Assembly (NCBI GenBank): GCA_012862575.1
Contig: BLSF01000011.1
Span: 248,001 to 312,000 of the forward strand
Direction: 5' to 3'
Source: Parietichytrium sp. I65-24A
Taxonomy: Eukaryota > Sar > Bigyra > Thraustochytrida > Thraustochytriidae
Length of the DNA: 64,000 nt
In this document: positions 43,701 to 53,000 of the stretch, piece after piece
How positions within the stretch are numbered: position 1 is the stretch's first letter
Layout: each line of letters begins with the position of its first letter
Translations under genes and position numbers: made by a program
Notes under the pieces: generated by a model
What the model saw: the letters and a program-made list of their open reading frames with translations, nothing else
What the model was told of the DNA's origin: nothing
Databases searched by the model: none

Positions 43701-46652
43701 ATGGATGACTATGGGTCAGACTTTGAAGCAGACGAGTCGCCCAGGAGAAGGCTGACAGCTGAAGATGAGGAATGGCTTCGCGAGGAGCAAGCCAAGGATA
43801 AGGCGCAGCTGGAAGAGGGCAGAAAGCGGCACTTGGTATACTTGGATCGGATCGTTGAAAGAATCGCGATGCGTCCGCAACCCAAAGTGATCGAGCAGTT
43901 ACGGGAGCTAGTGGAGGCAGATTCGATGGCGATGCAGTACGTGGTGGAGAAAGGAATCGTGGGGAGTCTAATCAAGCAGCTAGACTGGGACGATACTCGC
44001 TGGGAAAGCATGAACACTCTGCTGTCCATGTGCAAGTTCTCAGACGCAGCAAGAGGTGTTCTATTTAACTATCATGACTACGGAATTGAAGACATTTCCG
44101 AACTATTATCGACCCACATGGGCAAGTCTGCGTTCTGGGTGGTGGGTGTCGAGCTTTTAACCTGGTGTGTTCGCTTCACTTGTTCCCGCGCTCCACCACA
44201 CGTGATTCGATGTGTTTTGCACGGCTGTGCACTGCATTCTGCGTCCCGTTATCCGGTTGCGCTTGCAACCTGTGAATTTTTATACATTTTGCACATGTAC
44301 AGCGAGAATCAGCTGGACGACGCGATCGCAAAACGGAGTCGAGACTGCTTTAAGATGGGCATCCACAAAGAAAACCTGTTGACTATATTCACTCGAATCT
44401 TTCGGGTTGCCGACGCAGCCGGGAAGCGAATTGTCCGAATCGGAATGCTTTCTCTCTGCTGTCTTGCCCAAGAAAGAATGACTAAGAAGCAGGAGAAAGG
44501 CTTTAACCTGGACCGACTTGCTTCGGTCGAAAAAGAAGATCCCCGACTGGCAGCAATATTAGAGTCCTATAACACGGAGTTTGAGTTGGTCAAGGCCTCC
44601 TCCACTTTTGTCGATGATATTGCTTTTCTCTATGACATACCAGCAAAACAAGCAAGGCAAATAGATCAGGGCAGTCGACAACGGCCATCCAGTTCCTCGG
44701 GTCGACCGCAAGCGCGTCCATCGACTGCATCGAGTCCACGACGCACGAAGACAAACTTTACAGGAAGAGAAATCGACTCGGCCATTGGCCCCCGACCCGC
44801 ATTGGATGGAAATACGGCTCCAGTGATTGCGTCTAATCTGATTCCGAAAGATGAAGATGAGCTCAATTCGGGCAGTCGCACAAACGTGACATTTCTTGGG
44901 TCAGAGGTCTCACCAAGGCATACAATGAGACCCTCCACCGCGCCAAACTCCAAAGAGGGCTCGCTGTTCCCGAATTTCCCTAAGGCAAAGGTCAAGAAAA
45001 CTGGAATGCCTCACAATGGCCGGTCAACCCGAGTCAACAGGATTTACGGTCGCAGGAGTGGTCAATCGGGACGAAAGATGCGACCGAAATCTGCCAAACC
45101 GTCGGCACCCCGTCACAAGAAGAGCTCGGTAATCTCGAAAAGCTCTCCTGCGACTGTTCTTGAGCGTGCTGTAAATACTATTGCACCTGGAAAGTTTTCT
45201 CCGGAACAGGTGACTAGCATGCTCACCCCTACAAGAAAGAAGGTTAACAGAGAAGAAAAGGCTCCTGTTCTCCCAGATCATAACTCTGAAATCGACATGC
45301 ACGAACTTTTAGCAGAGTTTGAGGCTCACGAGAAGAAGCAGTCCATTGTGGAAGAAAGTGAAACCGCTCTTGCCATCAATGCCATTGGGAAAGATGAGGA
45401 GATGCGCACAAAGCCCTCCACTTCCGAGATTGCTGTTCAGACCAGTGTGTACAAAACAAACAATGCTGAAACGCAATGTATCAACGCTCCTATCAGCTCT
45501 GATCCTTTGGAAGGATTTGCAAGCACCGCGCATGACAAGGCAAAAAGTGGCAGTCCGCGCAAAGCACAGCCGCGAAAAAGTCCTGCAAAGTATGTCGTCG
45601 CCCGTAAAAAGAAGCTTGCGGAATTCCAGTCTGGACTGAGTTTCGCTGATCGATTGCGAGTGATGATTGAAGAAACGCAACACGAGCTCACCGAAGTCGA
45701 AAAGGACGAGAGCGAGCGCAAAGACCAGCGCAGCGGGCAAAACAATAGTATTTCCGTGCATGAAGATATTGAGGAGAGCAGAAGCAAGCCGGGCGATTCT
45801 TCAGTCGACACTGCGAGAGAAGAGGAGCAACAGCAAGTGGCAGACGAAACGAAGGTCATAGAAAGAAAAGAAGATGACCAGACGTTTGACCTTGAAAAAT
45901 CTGGTACATCTGTTTGCAATGAAGGAAATGGCGTAGGGCCAGGCAGTCCACTTGACAGGGACTACTTTCAAGCTGGCCAGGAAGACTTGACTCCGAAGGA
46001 GGCGAGCCAGGACCTTGACGGCCGTGGAAACGAGGTTTTTGAAAATGGTAGCAAAGAGCTAATGTCCGACGAAGAGTTTGAGGAGTATGAGAACACGGCA
46101 GAGTTTGACTACGACAGTGCGGTTCTTGCTGGATCACCGAAAGATCCTGTCAAAGGCCGTGGGAGTGAATGTAGTTCTGGCCAAGTAAGCGCCCAATCAT
46201 CAGCAATTGTCGCGTCACATATTGAAGATGTTGATAACGAAGGGCTCGTTATCGAGAATGGTTCCAGCCCCATTAGCTGCGAGGACCCAAACGAAAACCA
46301 GTTGTCTCCAACTAGTCTCGCCGACGAGTCTTTGAAGGAGCAAGAGAACCCAACTATTGAGGAGGGAGGTGCAGCAAAAATCTCGCAACAGCTCACAAAT
46401 GATTCCCACCAAGATGTCGAAGCGGCTTTGGATCAGGAAGCGCCAGATGGTGCGGGTCAGAGCACTGGGAGAACTAAGCCAGAGTCTGTAGCTCAAGCTG
46501 AGTCTTTGCTTAATGATCTCGCCGTGGAAGAGGAAAGAGAAGGCGGCCAAAGCGATGATGACTACAATGACGAAGAATTTGACGAAAATGATGACGAGCT
46601 GGACCTTTCTCAATCAGGCTCAAAGCTGGATGAGCTCCTTGGAAGAAACTAG
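43701..46652 (+). CDS. Large acidic protein with helical-repeat N-terminus, function unknown
   Basis: 983 residues. It begins with the acidic motif MDDYGSDFEADESP. Residues about 30-290 are helical, with repeated leucine patterns like an armadillo/HEAT-type fold (VVEKGIVGSLIKQLDWDD, and later ATCEFLYILHMYSENQLDD). From about 310 onward it is disordered and Ser/Arg/Pro-rich, with a few short basic patches (GRPQARPSTASSPRRTK), then acidic, ending DDDYNDEEFDENDDELDL and DELLGRN. No catalytic motif seen. The combination of an N-terminal repeat fold and acidic Y-x-x-E-F-D motifs recalls cilium- or centrosome-associated proteins, but this is inference. Single exon. The start is the ATG following CCTGGG. 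Confidence 0.78.
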   Translation: MDDYGSDFEADESPRRRLTAEDEEWLREEQAKDKAQLEEGRKRHLVYLDRIVERIAMRPQPKVIEQLRELVEADSMAMQYVVEKGIVGSLIKQLDWDDTRWESMNTLLSMCKFSDAARGVLFNYHDYGIEDISELLSTHMGKSAFWVVGVELLTWCVRFTCSRAPPHVIRCVLHGCALHSASRYPVALATCEFLYILHMYSENQLDDAIAKRSRDCFKMGIHKENLLTIFTRIFRVADAAGKRIVRIGMLSLCCLAQERMTKKQEKGFNLDRLASVEKEDPRLAAILESYNTEFELVKASSTFVDDIAFLYDIPAKQARQIDQGSRQRPSSSSGRPQARPSTASSPRRTKTNFTGREIDSAIGPRPALDGNTAPVIASNLIPKDEDELNSGSRTNVTFLGSEVSPRHTMRPSTAPNSKEGSLFPNFPKAKVKKTGMPHNGRSTRVNRIYGRRSGQSGRKMRPKSAKPSAPRHKKSSVISKSSPATVLERAVNTIAPGKFSPEQVTSMLTPTRKKVNREEKAPVLPDHNSEIDMHELLAEFEAHEKKQSIVEESETALAINAIGKDEEMRTKPSTSEIAVQTSVYKTNNAETQCINAPISSDPLEGFASTAHDKAKSGSPRKAQPRKSPAKYVVARKKKLAEFQSGLSFADRLRVMIEETQHELTEVEKDESERKDQRSGQNNSISVHEDIEESRSKPGDSSVDTAREEEQQQVADETKVIERKEDDQTFDLEKSGTSVCNEGNGVGPGSPLDRDYFQAGQEDLTPKEASQDLDGRGNEVFENGSKELMSDEEFEEYENTAEFDYDSAVLAGSPKDPVKGRGSECSSGQVSAQSSAIVASHIEDVDNEGLVIENGSSPISCEDPNENQLSPTSLADESLKEQENPTIEEGGAAKISQQLTNDSHQDVEAALDQEAPDGAGQSTGRTKPESVAQAESLLNDLAVEEEREGGQSDDDYNDEEFDENDDELDLSQSGSKLDELLGRN

Positions 46653-46890
46653 TGAGGGAAGCGGAGCTTGTGAATGCCTACAGTCATTCTACAACACAAG
46701 TGAAAGTCCGTCCAATCTTAGACGTTGTGTAAAAATAGAAATGTAGCAAGATTCATTTTTTAGGTATGCACTGCAAGTGCAAGTCTGTGTTCTATACATA
46801 AGCAAAAGGCATGTGACAGTGAGGTTTTTGAAGCGAGCGACAAGCTCACGCCAAACCCTCAAACATCAACAAAGAGAGTTCGTAGACCAT

Positions 46891-48546
46891 TTAATTGGGC
46901 CCACTCTCTGTGTTAAAATTAAGTTCTTCGAGTGGCTGCCCGACTTTGTTGTCCTCGTCAAGAGTACCAGGACTTATTGATTCTTTCTCAGGGGGTAATG
47001 CAGCAGAAGGAGAATGAACCCTTCCAAGAGGCTCCGACTTTAGGTACCGTTCTTTGGCACTTTGTGCCAATCGGTCCCGTTTAAGACCAAGACTGCACTC
47101 CGACTCGCGATGTTGTTGTACATCTGACAGCGGTACGATGCTTCCACACCCATCCCGGCACGGCACAAGCCTCCTTTCACACAACAGCTCAAGATGCGCA
47201 GAAATATGTGTTCGTTTCAGCACCATCCCACATCCCAGCACACAGGGCTTGTCAGCAGTTTGATGCATTTGTCCTTTTTCGATTTGCTGGCGATGCTTTA
47301 GAGCTCCAGGGCACTCGTCAGATAGATGCCGAGCCATCTCGTCCGCAGTTACACGAGCCCCTCCCAGATTGCAGGATATATGAGTGTACTTGCAAACCAA
47401 TTTGCGTTTTAGGCATTCGTTTTCCTGATGGGCACGCACAGCTATTTTTGGTATATACACTCCGCAATTACTCGGGCACGGGATGAGTCCTGGCTTGCGA
47501 TCTCGCGCAATGGACAGCGCTGCTAAACCATCTCGACGTACTGCGAATAAGCACCGGGGGACTGCATGTATGGTATAGATGATGTCTTCTTTTGAGTGCC
47601 GCGAGAGGTCTTTGCTTCGAACCGAAGCACCACAAGAACACTGTACGAATCGAAAAGGGCATTCTCGGTGACAGTGCGTGCTGATTTCTGCCTTGGATAG
47701 CATCGCTCCGCAACGAAAGGGGCATTTCTGAGCTGGAGCCTGCCGGGCTTCCTTGGCTTTCAGTAGATCTTGCCTATGAAGCGCTGTCACACACGTCAAC
47801 TGGATATGCTCCTCCAAATATCTGAAGGGAATGTCTTTTTCCTCGCAATTTGGGCAAGGCATGGGGCGGTCCGAACACTCCTCCTTTTTGTGTCTGCGGA
47901 TGTTTTTCTCTTCAACAGTTTCGTGGCAGCTGGAGCACTCTACCACACTAGTCTGCAAGTCGTGAAACTTTTGCGCGAGTGCGCCCGTCGCCTTGCGAAC
48001 CTTGCATTCTTTCTCCAGATGGTGCCTTAGCGTTACGTTGATAACAAAAGCCTTGCAACCCCTGCTTTCGTTCGGACACTTTACGATTTTCGCAGGGCAC
48101 TCTGACTCTTTGTGTCTGGTCTTTTCTGCCAAGGACGGGCCAACCGTTTGCTTGCACCACTCACAAGGCGTGGACTCCCTCTGGCCTTTCTCTTTCAAAA
48201 GCTTTCGCCGCCGCCACAGCGCAACGCAGTCATCTTTCTCATGCCTGGCCAAGTCTAGAGCCTGAAACTCTTCCCCGCAGCCTGGGCGTCTGCATTGAAT
48301 GACTCTAAACCAACAGTCCGAGCTGCGATGAGAGCCCACGTTCGCTACCATTGCGCCGCAGTCCGAGCAAACGCCCCCAAGCCCTCCGGTGAGTTCCAGC
48401 TCTTCCTCGCGCGCGTCCTGGACGCCATCAACTCCCAGGGCTTTTGCAACCCCGACCTCTACCGAAGCAGCCGGGAGAATGGTCTCCGATGACTGCACCT
48501 CAGGCACATTTCTCCGCAGCCGAGCCGGAAGAAGCCTCACCGGCAT
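46891..48546 (-). CDS. TRAF-type zinc-finger protein
   Basis: 551 residues. An array of roughly ten TRAF/SIAH-like zinc fingers of the form Cx2C...Hx3C is visible across about 55-490 (for example VCSDCGAMV...SHRSSDC, CPFRCGAML...HCHRECP, CVLGCGMVL...LELLCERR, CRDGCGSIV...HRESEC). The fold binds zinc and usually makes protein contacts. No RING finger precedes the array and no MATH domain follows, so it is not a classic TRAF ubiquitin ligase and is more like the zinc-finger-only proteins of protists. The N- and C-terminal ends are low-complexity. Convergent with the 43701 gene. Single exon with ATG at 48546. Confidence 0.85.
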   Translation of the reverse strand: MPVRLLPARLRRNVPEVQSSETILPAASVEVGVAKALGVDGVQDAREEELELTGGLGGVCSDCGAMVANVGSHRSSDCWFRVIQCRRPGCGEEFQALDLARHEKDDCVALWRRRKLLKEKGQRESTPCEWCKQTVGPSLAEKTRHKESECPAKIVKCPNESRGCKAFVINVTLRHHLEKECKVRKATGALAQKFHDLQTSVVECSSCHETVEEKNIRRHKKEECSDRPMPCPNCEEKDIPFRYLEEHIQLTCVTALHRQDLLKAKEARQAPAQKCPFRCGAMLSKAEISTHCHRECPFRFVQCSCGASVRSKDLSRHSKEDIIYTIHAVPRCLFAVRRDGLAALSIARDRKPGLIPCPSNCGVYIPKIAVRAHQENECLKRKLVCKYTHISCNLGGARVTADEMARHLSDECPGALKHRQQIEKGQMHQTADKPCVLGCGMVLKRTHISAHLELLCERRLVPCRDGCGSIVPLSDVQQHRESECSLGLKRDRLAQSAKERYLKSEPLGRVHSPSAALPPEKESISPGTLDEDNKVGQPLEELNFNTESGPN

Positions 48547-49011
48547 GGTAGCATCGCGCGGTTATTTGCAGGCCCCGGGCAGATTTTCACATGTACTCGA
48601 CTCTCCGGAACCCCCTACTTTTGCACACACCGTATGTACTAACCTCCGCTTTGCTATTGTATCGCCTACAACGGCGCTTCACTGCGGCACGCACGGCGCT
48701 GCCAGTCTTGCCAGTCGCACTATGCGGCGCCGCACAGCCAGCTCAACGGCTAGTTCCATTAGTCTGGTGGTATCAAACTTTTAGTAGACACCGGAATCAA
48801 GCAGCGATGGGCTGGCGCAAGGTGGCGAGGGCTTTTGCATTTCTGCGTGCGCGATCCTGGAAGCTGCTAAGCGTTCTTTTCTTTTGCACCTCTTGGAGCT
48901 GTAGCCGCTCGCATGATTCATCGAAGCGGCCTCAAGAGTGCTGGCCCAGTGCGTCAAATGTTTTTTGGAAGGAGACGCATTCCACACGAGACTGTTCATG
49001 ATCGAAACGGC

Positions 49012-49296
49012 CTAGTTGCCAGAGATGCTCGTCGCGCTGCCGTCAATGCCTCGAGAGGGCCAAAAGACTGGAACTTGTTTTTCACCAAGGCAATCTAGCG
49101 CCCAGAAGCGAACTTGCCCACCACCACACGCAGACACTAGAGCCGAGCGTGGTGCTCTCAACTTTAAGACCTGAATTGCCATTGCCATGAATGGACTCGT
49201 TGTAAGTCCCGTTCCATGGGCTCCGTGGTATGCGAGCGACTGTGGAGGGTGTGTTCCAAATGTATCGTGGACATGCGCTGCACTTTCGCTGCCCAA
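49012..49296 (-). pseudogene. Possible WD-repeat-like remnant or exon
   Basis: The minus-strand frame encodes one blade-like stretch, SALVSACGGGQVRFWALD, which fits the end of a WD40 repeat (xxSACxDGxVRFWxL). The flanking frame gives HPPQSLAYHGAHGTGL, which is compatible with the preceding strand. No further repeats are found in frame on either side, and no clear splice sites extend it. It could be a decayed gene piece, an isolated exon or chance. Confidence 0.22.
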
Positions 49297-49668
49297 CTGG
49301 AACCGAGATGGTCTGTCTGGCCGCGCTGCACGGTAATATCTGCGTTCGCGCTGCGTCGGTGCGCCTGTTCACAAGATCGGGAGAGCCTCGCTCGTTTGCA
49401 TCCGTTCTTGCTCTCAAGAGGCACTAACTGGAGATTCTAGAGACGCTGAAAGAAAGAGAAGGAAAGAAAGGAAAAAGGGAGATAAGCTTAGCGAATGCTT
49501 CGACCAAACAAACCCCCGTCGCATGGCCACATGCCGCGCCACGGGCCTCACAGGCCACGAAAATCTCGGATCCATCGCGCTTCCGAGGTTCCCGAGGCGT
49601 GAGGTGTGCGTCTTTTGTTGTTGAGCTGCTCTTCCGGTTCGTTTCGCTACTGCTAAGTTACCGTGATC

Positions 49669-49807
49669 ATCAATCACATCAATCACATCAATCACATCAA
49701 TCACATCAATCACATCAATCACATCAGTCACATCAATCACATCAATCACATCAATCACATCAATCACATCAATCACATCAATCACATCAATCACATCAAT
49801 CACATCA
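49669..49807. repeat. 9-bp minisatellite (CAATCACAT)n
   Basis: About 15 copies of a 9-bp unit, all but one identical (one has CAGTCACAT). The unit length being a multiple of three makes long artificial open frames on both strands. Confidence 0.95.
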
Positions 49808-50075
49808 TGCCATTCATGCCATCATGACGCAGTGCCAGTGACCGAGACCAACTGAAGAGGGCGGTTCTAAATTAGTGAGAGCTGCATTATCTTTTAGGCA
49901 CAAGTCCGAGGTTCCGAGCTCTCCGAGCTCAAACATTAAAGTTGTGGAGCTCACAAAAAAGTCTAGAAACAACCTTGGAAACAGTGGAAACAACAAAAAA
50001 ACATTAATTATTAAATTTTGCCAGAATCGAAATCGAAAGAAAATAAAAAGATCTAGCCTGCAGGGCGGCCAGGTC

Positions 50076-50306
50076 CTATGCGTTCTGCCTGTGACGTATT
50101 AGTAACTTCCTCTGGATCTGTTTCCGGTAAGTGGCAATAGGTTCCGGATAAGGGGCGATAGAAGCTATATAGAAGATCGTGTAGCCGAGAGCGATCCAGG
50201 TTGTCTTGTTTGTCATTCCAACGAAAGAAGATGCTCTCCGATCTTTTTTGTACATTTCGTTGCGGGATCTTCCTTTGCTTGCGGCTTTTGTGCCTCCCTC
50301 TTCCAT
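50076..50306 (-). CDS. Possible small membrane protein (76 aa)
   Basis: ATG-initiated minus-strand frame. A basic, polar N-terminus (MEEGGTKAASKGRSRNEMYK) is followed by one hydrophobic segment (TTWIALGYTIFYIASIAPYP, about 34-53) and a basic tail. The layout is that of a single-pass small organellar or ER membrane protein. I cannot name the family, and no homologous neighbour supports it. Chance is possible. Confidence 0.35.
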   Translation of the reverse strand: MEEGGTKAASKGRSRNEMYKKDRRASSFVGMTNKTTWIALGYTIFYIASIAPYPEPIATYRKQIQRKLLIRHRQNA

Positions 50307-50684
50307 CTGCTCTCAACAAGTTGCGCTTCCTCTCACTCCCTTTCCGGAAAAATCTAGTCTGGAGATTGCAAGAATCGATGCAAGCGTATGTTCTGTCTGA
50401 CAGCGAAGGAAGAAAATTTCAGGGTCTTCAACTAACTAACTACCTAACTAAAAAAGGTACTCAGTGCTAGTAGTACCAGAACTCAACGTCTCCGCAGTCA
50501 TTCGCAGTCTCCACTGTCTCCACTCCAACTCGAACGTCATAGCTGTACGAACCACGAATCCTATCATTCCACTAATGGTATAGTGAGGCTAAAAGTCGTT
50601 TACGCAAGGAGTCTGAAGGATGTTATGAGGGTAGTAGCTTGGTAGCACACCTCAGACTCAAAAGTTGGCACTTCAGGGAGGAGA

Positions 50685-50719
50685 CAGAATCAGAATCAGA
50701 ATCAGAATCAGAATCAGAT
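50685..50719. repeat. (CAGAAT)n hexamer repeat
   Basis: Five to six copies of AGAATC in the spacer. Confidence 0.85.
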
Positions 50720-50936
50720 CTTTTCTCTCTGGAGTGGCAACAAACGCGTTTGATTGGAGAATTCGAGTGTGAGAAAAGTTAGGGGACTTGGAGTTAGCGC
50801 ACCGGTACGTACATGTTTTCAATCCATCAAAGCATCAGATTCACTGTCAACAAGAATCAAAGAGAACCAACGCCAAAATGCCAGAACCCACTCACTCACC
50901 CACTTCGGCCCTGCCAAATCACAATCTTTAGGCTTG

Positions 50937-50948
50937 GGTACTAGTACC
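50937..50948. repeat. GGTACTAGTACC palindrome
   Basis: Perfect 12-bp inverted repeat, same GTAC-rich class as the 18-bp palindromes in other spacers. Confidence 0.55.
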
Positions 50949-51792
50949 TGACTATATGGACCTCCTAATAGGCCGTAGAGCTGGAGGGCCAATCTTGGCT
51001 TGCGACCCAATTCTGCTTCATTAAGACTAGTGTTTAGACTATCTGCCCCTATCGCGTCTCCCAGCGAGCCAGCCTCCGGCTAGCAGTGTGTGCCAAGGTT
51101 CTACCTGATCGTATTAGGTTTTGATGTAGGAGCGAGCGACCAAGATCGTGCTTCTCGGCAGGCGCCTCTCAACCACCGTTTCTATTCCCGCCTATACCAA
51201 CCCTAGCTGCCGCCCCACCTTCCCTGTCAAGGGAAATGGTGAGGTGAGCTAAGGTGCAGGACACACCGTGACTGCCTATCCAAATACTTAGTGGCCGGCG
51301 ATAGGAGTCGCGAGCGGAGAGGGAAAAAGTGTGTGAGGGAAACCGCCAATCTGCCATACTAGCGCCACAGGTAAGATACCTTTAAAGCCTCTGTCCTTGG
51401 CTTTGGAGCGCTAGGGAGCTGGCCATAGCGGAGCCTAGTGGTCGGCGTGTCAAACTTCTCTGCTTGTTTCATGACACGTCCCTCCCGTTATTCCATTCTT
51501 CACATGTCAGTTTGGAAGGAAGATTTCATGGCCAAGCATCTGGAGATGTAGTGTGCTGTCTTCATTCAATCATTCATTCATTCACTCGAGACGAGAACTG
51601 GAATGAATGAACAAAGACACTGTCAGAGCAGGAGTGTGATGCGTTTCTTTGCAGTAGAATTTGGAAATCTCCAACTTCTTTCAAATGTTTTCTTTTAGTA
51701 CAGTGGACAATCCGTTATTGTTCATTAATGAAAGGTCTTGGGGATTTGGAAATGGAAAGCATTGGTTCTTGCGCCCAGAAACCAAACCACTG

Positions 51793-51810
51793 AGTACCAG
51801 TACTGGTACT
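51793..51810. repeat. 18-bp perfect palindrome with AGTACT core
   Basis: AGTACCAGTACTGGTACT equals its own reverse complement. Flanked by a further ACTGGTATT half copy. Confidence 0.6.
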
Positions 51811-52728
51811 GGTATTCCCAAGCGTCTGACGAGCCAGCCCGTCTTCCAGGGACTTTTTATCTCCAACTTGCTGTGATCGCTTCGCAAATAAGTTCTTGCG
51901 TTGTGGTGATCAGCCACTTGATCAGCAAGCAGCAAGTGGGATGGGTCCACCCACACATGTCCACCCACTAACCCTCTCACCATCTCTCACCCACGTACCA
52001 CCACGCACCCACGCATGCGCTGGTTCTCCACTCACTCGCTGTCGATCCACATGCAATGCAACTTTGAAATGAGCATTGATTTTGAACGAAAGAAACAATC
52101 AGCACAAGTTACAGCTTCGCTCGATGCAGACCTTTCTCGAAAATTGCACACATACAAGATGCCTTTTCAAATTCTGTAAAAAAATTAAAATAAAACGGGG
52201 CGGGCCTCTTCTTGAGTCACGGCTCTAAAAAAATATTTCAAAGCGAGAGCCATTCTAAAAGTTTGAATCACCAGCGATACCGGCGAGGCGGAATGAGCCA
52301 AAAATGCCTCCCTCTCCTCCTTCCTTTTCCCTTGGGTTTTTGGTATCCTGTCACTAGGACACCATCCCACATCCCTCCCTCCTCCCGAGGGCACACTCTC
52401 TGGCCCTCACAGCCACCCCGTCCCCCTCACAGCCTTAAGCGCCTACACCCGGCCAGGATTAACTTCTAGCCGAGCCACCCCACTCTCTCTTTTCCCTCTC
52501 AACTCTCACCTCTCACAGCCGCAGCCATACCGGCAGGTAGCACTCTTACGGCGCGCTGCTAGTCTCTGACGAGCCGAGAGACACAGAGAGAGACGGAAGA
52601 AAGAGAAAGAGAAAGAGGGAGACAGAGAGAGGCAAGAGGCAAAAGACATCAAAAGACGAAACGAACGGCACCACTCTCGCGGACGCGCAGGCACAGAGGG
52701 GACGACGCACGGACGTTGTTGGTCGCGC

Positions 52729-52730
<2 letters not shown>

Positions 52731-52769
<39 letters not shown>
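52731..52769. repeat. (GA)n microsatellite in RhoGEF 5' region
   Basis: About 19 GA units, 230 bp before the RhoGEF ATG. Confidence 0.95.
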
Positions 52770-52772
<3 letters not shown>

Positions 52773-52783
52773 TGGAGTCCTCG

Positions 52784-52834
52784 AGTTGCAACAGTTGCAA
52801 TCGTTGCAATCGTTGCAATAGTTGCAATAGTTGG
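52784..52834. repeat. GTTGCAATC 9-bp repeat
   Basis: Five to six copies of GTTGCAAT(C/A), immediately after the GA tract and about 170 bp before the RhoGEF ATG. Confidence 0.85.
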
Positions 52835-53000
52835 GGCAGCGTGCTCTCGACAGCGCAGGGAGGAGAGGCGGCGTTGGTGGTTTGACTGTAGCCGGCGCTG
52901 AGGAGAGCGTGGTTGCTGTAGTGGCTGGCGTGGCTCTCGGCTCGTGAGAGTGCGCGGTGAGCGGTATTGCGGTATCTGCGTTGGTACGTAGACGGCGAAA

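Larger units (their letters stand above)
48547..53000. other. 4.5-kb spacer with microsatellites
   Basis: Contains the CAATCACAT repeat, AATCAG and GA tracts, a GTTGCAAT repeat, two GTAC palindromes and two weak coding candidates (49012-49296 and 50076-50306, both minus). The last 500 bp are the 5' region of the RhoGEF gene. Nothing else supported. Confidence 0.5.

Noticed and set aside
49414-49803. Frame with an Ile-Asp-Val tripeptide repeat
   Set aside because: Translation of the 9-bp CAATCACAT minisatellite; the other strand gives an equally long His-Gln-Ser repeat.
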